NCBI GenBank assembly: GCA_950295325.1
Contig: OX485804.1
Coordinates: forward strand, 28,890,001 to 28,954,000
DNA: 64,000 nt
Reading direction: 5' to 3'
Source of the DNA: Polytrichum commune
Lineage: Eukaryota > Streptophyta > Polytrichopsida > Polytrichales > Polytrichaceae
Position 1 is the stretch's first letter. Each line of letters begins with the position of its first letter. Positions 62,301-64,000 of this stretch are shown in pieces. Made by a program: the position numbers and the translations under genes. The notes beneath the pieces were generated by a model. That model had not been told where the DNA came from and did not search any database. It worked only from the letters and a program-made list of their open reading frames with translations.

Positions 62301-64000
62301 TCAGACATACACTTGACAAAATCTGCAAGTGTTCATTTTCCACATATTAGTCCATGGATTTTGTCCACATGTGTTTGCTACAATAATATCAATAGCTTCA
62401 ATAAAAAGCCATAAACACTGCAAAAATTACTTACGTGACTTGGGGCTACATAGTCTTGGAAAGATAATTCTTGCAGGAGTTGACAGACTACCATAGCCTC
62501 TCATGCGCTCCATCATGAAGAATGAAACTTAGACTACGCAGAAACCATGGATGTAGTGTGCTATGAAATGTGGAATTGTCGAAAGTAACTTTTGAATTTT
62601 GAAACCTCATTATATATACATATTGCTTACATATCAATATCATATGTTAGGTCCTAGGTGCTGGGGCATCAACCTCCAATGTGGGTCAATGGTCAACTCT
62701 TAGCATCCAGTTGTACGACTCTTTGAAAAACCCTATAACTGAAGTGCAAGATATTGCAAATGCTGATGTTTTAGTGGCTCTCACACTCGGGGGAAACTAT
62801 ACAACAATACAAGCAACTTGCACGATTTCCATCAACCCCTCCGCAGTTGTTTGCCGATACATGGTCACTGCCCCTGGATGGTATAACTTATACGTTTATT
62901 CAGGTATTTCTAGATCTGTCTCTAGAGTTGAATTGGTAGCTCATGATTGCTTGAACTATAATATGATGGAGGCACAAAGTTCCACAAGGTTCTCTTTGAT
63001 CACTATATTTTTATTTTTTTTTATTCTATCTTGCCCTGTAACAAACAGTTAAAAGGATACCATCATCATGAACATGGATATTAGTCAGATAACAACAAGA
63101 TATGTCAAGTTCCTGACATGTTTCCAAATCTTGAGACAAGCTATTGCATACACATGTGAAGATACCAAACAAAAAACAAAAAATAAACAAACAAAAAATG
63201 AACATGAACAAAGTATTCAATTCTTCAATCATCACTTTTAATCTATACAAATGTTTGTGAACAATGTATTAAAAGAAATGTATGATATGTTCAGGTCTCA
63301 CAAAGCTAAGGACATTGGGTGTCATTGTTGGAGTTGGCTTAATTAGTGGACCAAATTGTATTGCAAGTGGTGATGGGGTAGGCACCACTGGAATGCCATT
63401 GTACCCAGGAGCTTTGACCACATTCAACATATTTGCCTTTGACCGTCTAAACAACACTATACCACAAAACTTGGCATATTTTGAAGTAAAAGGTGAGAAC
63501 ACAAATCAATCAGGTGTGATACTACCACGAGATGGCTATCCAAAGTATATATCCGAGAATTCATTCCAAGTGCAATACATGCCGCTTCAAGCTGGAAACT
63601 ACAACCTCTTTGTTAAGCGGGCAAACATGAATATCGTAGGCTCTCCATATCAGATTGCAGTTCAAGTTGGCCCCATTGCGCCAAATTGTATTCTTGATGA
63701 ACAAAGCCTTCATCCTTGCTCAATCATGAGCACAAAAAACATCACCTTGTGGTCCCGCGACGCATATGGCAACATCCGAGCAAACCACCATGATGTATTT
63801 CATGTTTTTGTAACCGTGGATGGGTTCCCATATTTGGGAATGGAAGACATTATGATTCCTTTGGGAGGTGGCGCGTATGGATTTAGCTTTCCATGCTTAA
63901 ATGATACCTTTGTACAAATTATCAATGATGCAGTTCTGGTGTTCTCAGGTAAAATATACACAACTGTTGGCCCTGCAGACCCTACACAAACAACTTTATC
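50027..64000 (+). CDS. Giant multi-exon gene: secreted/surface protein with IPT/TIG and many filamin-type repeats (partial)
   Basis: In-phase exons: 50027-50314, 51438-51703, 52371-52668, 53077-53382, 54127-54329, 54935-55472, 55756-56040, 56786-61140, 61660-62067, 62651-62903 and 63295-64000 (open at the edge). Together they give about 2,635 codons without a stop. The product begins with an IPT/TIG-like domain and then repeats a filamin/Ig-like unit of about 110-120 residues. The unit carries D-x-Y-G-N on its middle strand (for example Q-D-M-Y-G-N, R-D-M-Y-G-N, N-D-Q-Y-G-N, K-D-I-Y-G-N, R-D-A-Y-G-N) and G-D-G-T-Y-S before its last strands. Many N-x-S/T sites and scattered Cys imply export through the secretory pathway. 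Among plant proteins I know, the sperm surface adhesin GEX2 has filamin-like repeats, but this is far longer and orthology is not claimed. Start, 3' end and any membrane anchor are outside or unresolved. Confidence 0.85.
50977..51192 (+). CDS. Possible exon of uncertain status (phase conflict)
   Basis: A frame from acceptor GATGTGCAG to donor ATG|GTAAAC is 216 bp (72 codons), phase 0 at both ends. It contains W-V-Y-N-A-T-I-L-S-P-P-C-R and C-H-L-A-K-V-S with Cys and N-glycosylation motifs like its neighbours. Its phase matches neither the preceding exon (ends phase 1) nor the following (starts phase 1), whereas those two join directly. In the frame that would be continuous it begins E-V-Q-C-P-H-S-A-I but stops after about 24 codons. 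It is either a decayed module, a sequencing indel, or a chance frame. Confidence 0.35.
51438..51703 (+). CDS. Exon: extracellular segment, filamin gene
   Basis: 266 bp, phase 1 to phase 0. Acceptor CATATCTTGTGGACAG after a T-rich stretch; donor CCT|GTAAAC. It encodes G-P-D-K-G-G-V-L-A-L-E-P, I-T-P-S-C-G-F-Q-D-G, I-S-Y-I-N-A-S and C-D-K-G-A-S-C. The first few exon residues depend on joining to 50314. The alternative donor at 51714 (phase 1) is disfavoured because the next exon starts in phase 0. Confidence 0.68.
52371..52668 (+). CDS. Exon: extracellular segment, filamin gene
   Basis: 298 bp, phase 0 to phase 1. Acceptor TTTTCCATTTTAAG, donor GCTG|GTACGT. It encodes N-T-T-K-L-W-C-R-Q, N-S-S-N-Y-T-S, S-I-I-V-A-Y-M-M-P-L-Y and S-A-P-G-T-Y-S-V-M-S-I-N-P-S-C-A-G; the last block is the typical end of a filamin-like unit (A-G-x-Y-x-V). 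Confidence 0.72.
52699..52966. repeat. Filamin-gene intron repeat, copy 2
   Basis: Starts TTAAGTAGCCTATTTAGG and keeps the block order of copy 1 (GGTTCCAGTGCAAATGG, GAATGATTCAATTGGGG, GCATGTACTCAAGGACCTTG). Lies between exons 52371-52668 and 53077-53382. Confidence 0.9.
53077..53382 (+). CDS. Exon: filamin/Ig-like unit
   Basis: 306 bp, phase 1 to phase 1 (a symmetrical module). It reads A-S-P-P-G-S-F-N-V-S-G-A-P-S-A, F-A-S-G-G-Y-T-P-G-T-S-V-V-F-T-I, and V-G-G-I-W-R-V-T-C-T-P-T. Acceptor TTGTTGGATCAG, donor ACTG|GTAACT. Confidence 0.78.
53404..53680. repeat. Filamin-gene intron repeat, copy 3
   Basis: Starts TTAAGTAGCTATTTAGG immediately after exon 53077-53382. It shares GGTTCCTATGCAAATGGAAT, GATTCCATTGGGGACGCACC, CTTGGTAGATGGGAATAGGC and GAGAACGTCCTTACACATGC with the other copies. 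Confidence 0.9.
54127..54329 (+). CDS. Exon: filamin-gene segment, N-terminal half of a unit
   Basis: 203 bp, phase 1 to phase 0. It encodes N-F-T-L-I-A-F-T-A-S-Q-A-A and P-A-G-P-V-T-F-S-V-D-S-Q-D. Donor AAG|GTAAGT is a consensus site. Continues directly into exon 54935. Confidence 0.78.
54935..55472 (+). CDS. Exon: filamin/Ig-like unit with Q-D-M-Y-G-N
   Basis: 538 bp, phase 0 to phase 1. It encodes C-T-L-D-R-A-T-V-G-C-F-F, K-A-G-T-Y-W-V-S-V-S-I-D-A, the linker G-P-K-S-T-F-A-I-I-G, then A-G-D-T-L-T-A-T-L-L-M-Q-D-M-Y-G-N-Q-G. It ends S-G-K-Y-S-F-I-V-S-P. One complete filamin-like repeat with the end of the previous one. Confidence 0.85.
55756..56040 (+). CDS. Exon: filamin/Ig-like unit with L-D-F-Y-G-N
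   Basis: 285 bp, phase 1 to phase 1. It encodes M-V-A-G-Q-F-T-P-V-W-V-S-L-L-D-F-Y-G-N, then V-V-I-N-C-N-G-Q-S-F-N-A-T-N and L-P-G-L-N-V-T. Acceptor TGGTGGCAG, donor CCAG|GTCTTA. Confidence 0.82.
56194..56584. mobile_element. CACTAAATAT-family MITE, copy 4, in an intron
   Basis: 391 bp; left end CACTAAATATTGTATTCAGTG, right end inverse of CACTAAATATCGTATTAGC, TA on both sides (56192-56193, 56585-56586). It sits between exons 55756-56040 and 56786-61140 and shares interior words with the 28877 copy. Confidence 0.78.
56786..61140 (+). CDS. 4,355-bp exon encoding about 12 filamin-type repeats
   Basis: Phase 1 to phase 0; acceptor TTGAATGTTAACAG, donor AAT|GTAAGA. It is open for about 1,450 codons, against neighbours of 200-540 bp. 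Successive middle-strand motifs mark the units: M-D-S-W-G-N, R-D-M-Y-G-N, R-D-A-L-G-Y, Q-S-F-N-E-P, K-D-F-L-G-R, N-D-Q-Y-G-N, K-D-K-Y-N-N, V-D-V-N-G-N, K-D-I-Y-G-N, C-D-I-F-N-N, T-D-A-N-N-N and V-D-L-N-G-V. D-G-T-Y-S blocks (G-D-G-T-Y-S-L-S-Y, D-A-T-Y-S-I-S-F, G-D-G-T-Y-S-F-Q-Y) and P-G-P-P / A-P-G-V-P linkers alternate with them. GC content is higher than in the flanking introns. Minus-strand frames (up to 274 codons at 58638-59462) are shadows. No transmembrane segment seen. Confidence 0.9.
61660..62067 (+). CDS. Exon: filamin-gene unit
   Basis: 408 bp, phase 0 to phase 0. It encodes V-V-A-A-P-S-V-V-E-S, Y-R-A-G-Q-D-T-V-Q-I-E-L-Q-G-L-D, S-W-V-L-N-F-V-P-S-Q-A-G-I-G-S and T-V-P-T-I-P-G-M-P-S-P. 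Donor AAG|GTATGT. Confidence 0.82.
62651..62903 (+). CDS. Exon: filamin-gene unit
   Basis: 253 bp, phase 0 to phase 1. It encodes V-G-Q-W-S-T-L-S-I-Q-L-Y-D-S-L-K-N-P-I, C-T-I-S-I-N-P-S and A-P-G-W-Y-N-L-Y-V-Y-S. Donor TCAG|GTATTT. Confidence 0.8.
63295..64000 (+). CDS. Exon: two filamin-type units, open at the window edge
   Basis: Starts after TATGTTCAG in phase 1 and has no stop to base 64000. It encodes F-N-I-F-A-F-D-R-L-N-N-T, M-P-L-Q-A-G-N-Y-N-L-F-V, the linker V-G-P-I-A-P-N-C, W-S-R-D-A-Y-G-N-I-R-A and finally V-G-P-A-D-P-T-Q-T-T-L. That last block opens the next repeat, so the gene continues. A possible donor at 63949 (TCAG|GTAAAA) exists, but the read-through keeps the domain pattern, so I prefer the longer exon. 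Confidence 0.8.

Noticed and set aside
1-64000. CRISPR arrays, bacterial operons, rRNA or tRNA genes, LTR retrotransposon pairs
   Set aside because: The repeats seen are satellites, duplications and TIR elements. No spacer-repeat pattern, no cloverleaf and no long direct terminal repeats were recognised by eye, though a tRNA scan was not possible.

Overview
This window looks like nuclear DNA of a land plant, probably a seedless one (bryophyte, lycophyte or fern); I cannot name the species. Evidence: a spliced GARP transcription factor of the plant NIGT1/HRS1/HHO type, GT-AG introns with plant-like spacing, plant-type PIF/Harbinger and pogo transposons, very many MITEs, and a giant extracellular filamin-repeat gene of a kind I do not associate with flowering plants.

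Layout. 1-480 is a minisatellite. About 0.5-41 kb is transposon-dominated, with no intact host gene that I can support. It holds a broken LINE reverse transcriptase invaded by MITEs (one of which carries its own nested element), at least six MITE families (most with TTA/TAA, TA or 8-bp target duplications), a pogo/Tigger relic (20990-21863), a 198-bp satellite array (22010-28425) and a three-level nest. In that nest, a 4.85-kb PIF/Harbinger (23092-27938, TSD TAA) sits in the satellite, and a 1.32-kb hAT-type element (25213-26534, TSD GGTGCAGA) sits in the Harbinger's second gene. The hAT has a roughly 800-bp G-rich core. 34.7-37.65 kb holds decayed reading frames resembling CACTA/TNP2-associated proteins.

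The right third carries the host genes. 41.3-45.9 kb is a six-exon HHO-type GARP repressor (556 aa predicted) with a long repetitive 5' leader. From about 50.0 kb to the window edge runs one very large multi-exon gene for a secreted or surface protein: an IPT/TIG-like exon followed by many filamin/Ig-type repeats with recurring D-x-Y-G-N motifs. More than 2,600 codons lie in this window, including a single 4,355-bp exon, and the gene continues past base 64000. The same roughly 270-bp intron sequence recurs beside three of its exons, which suggests growth by exon-intron module duplication.

The two host genes have no evident functional link. Most of the window is best read as layered insertions, and several insertions can be dated relative to each other from intact empty sites and target duplications.
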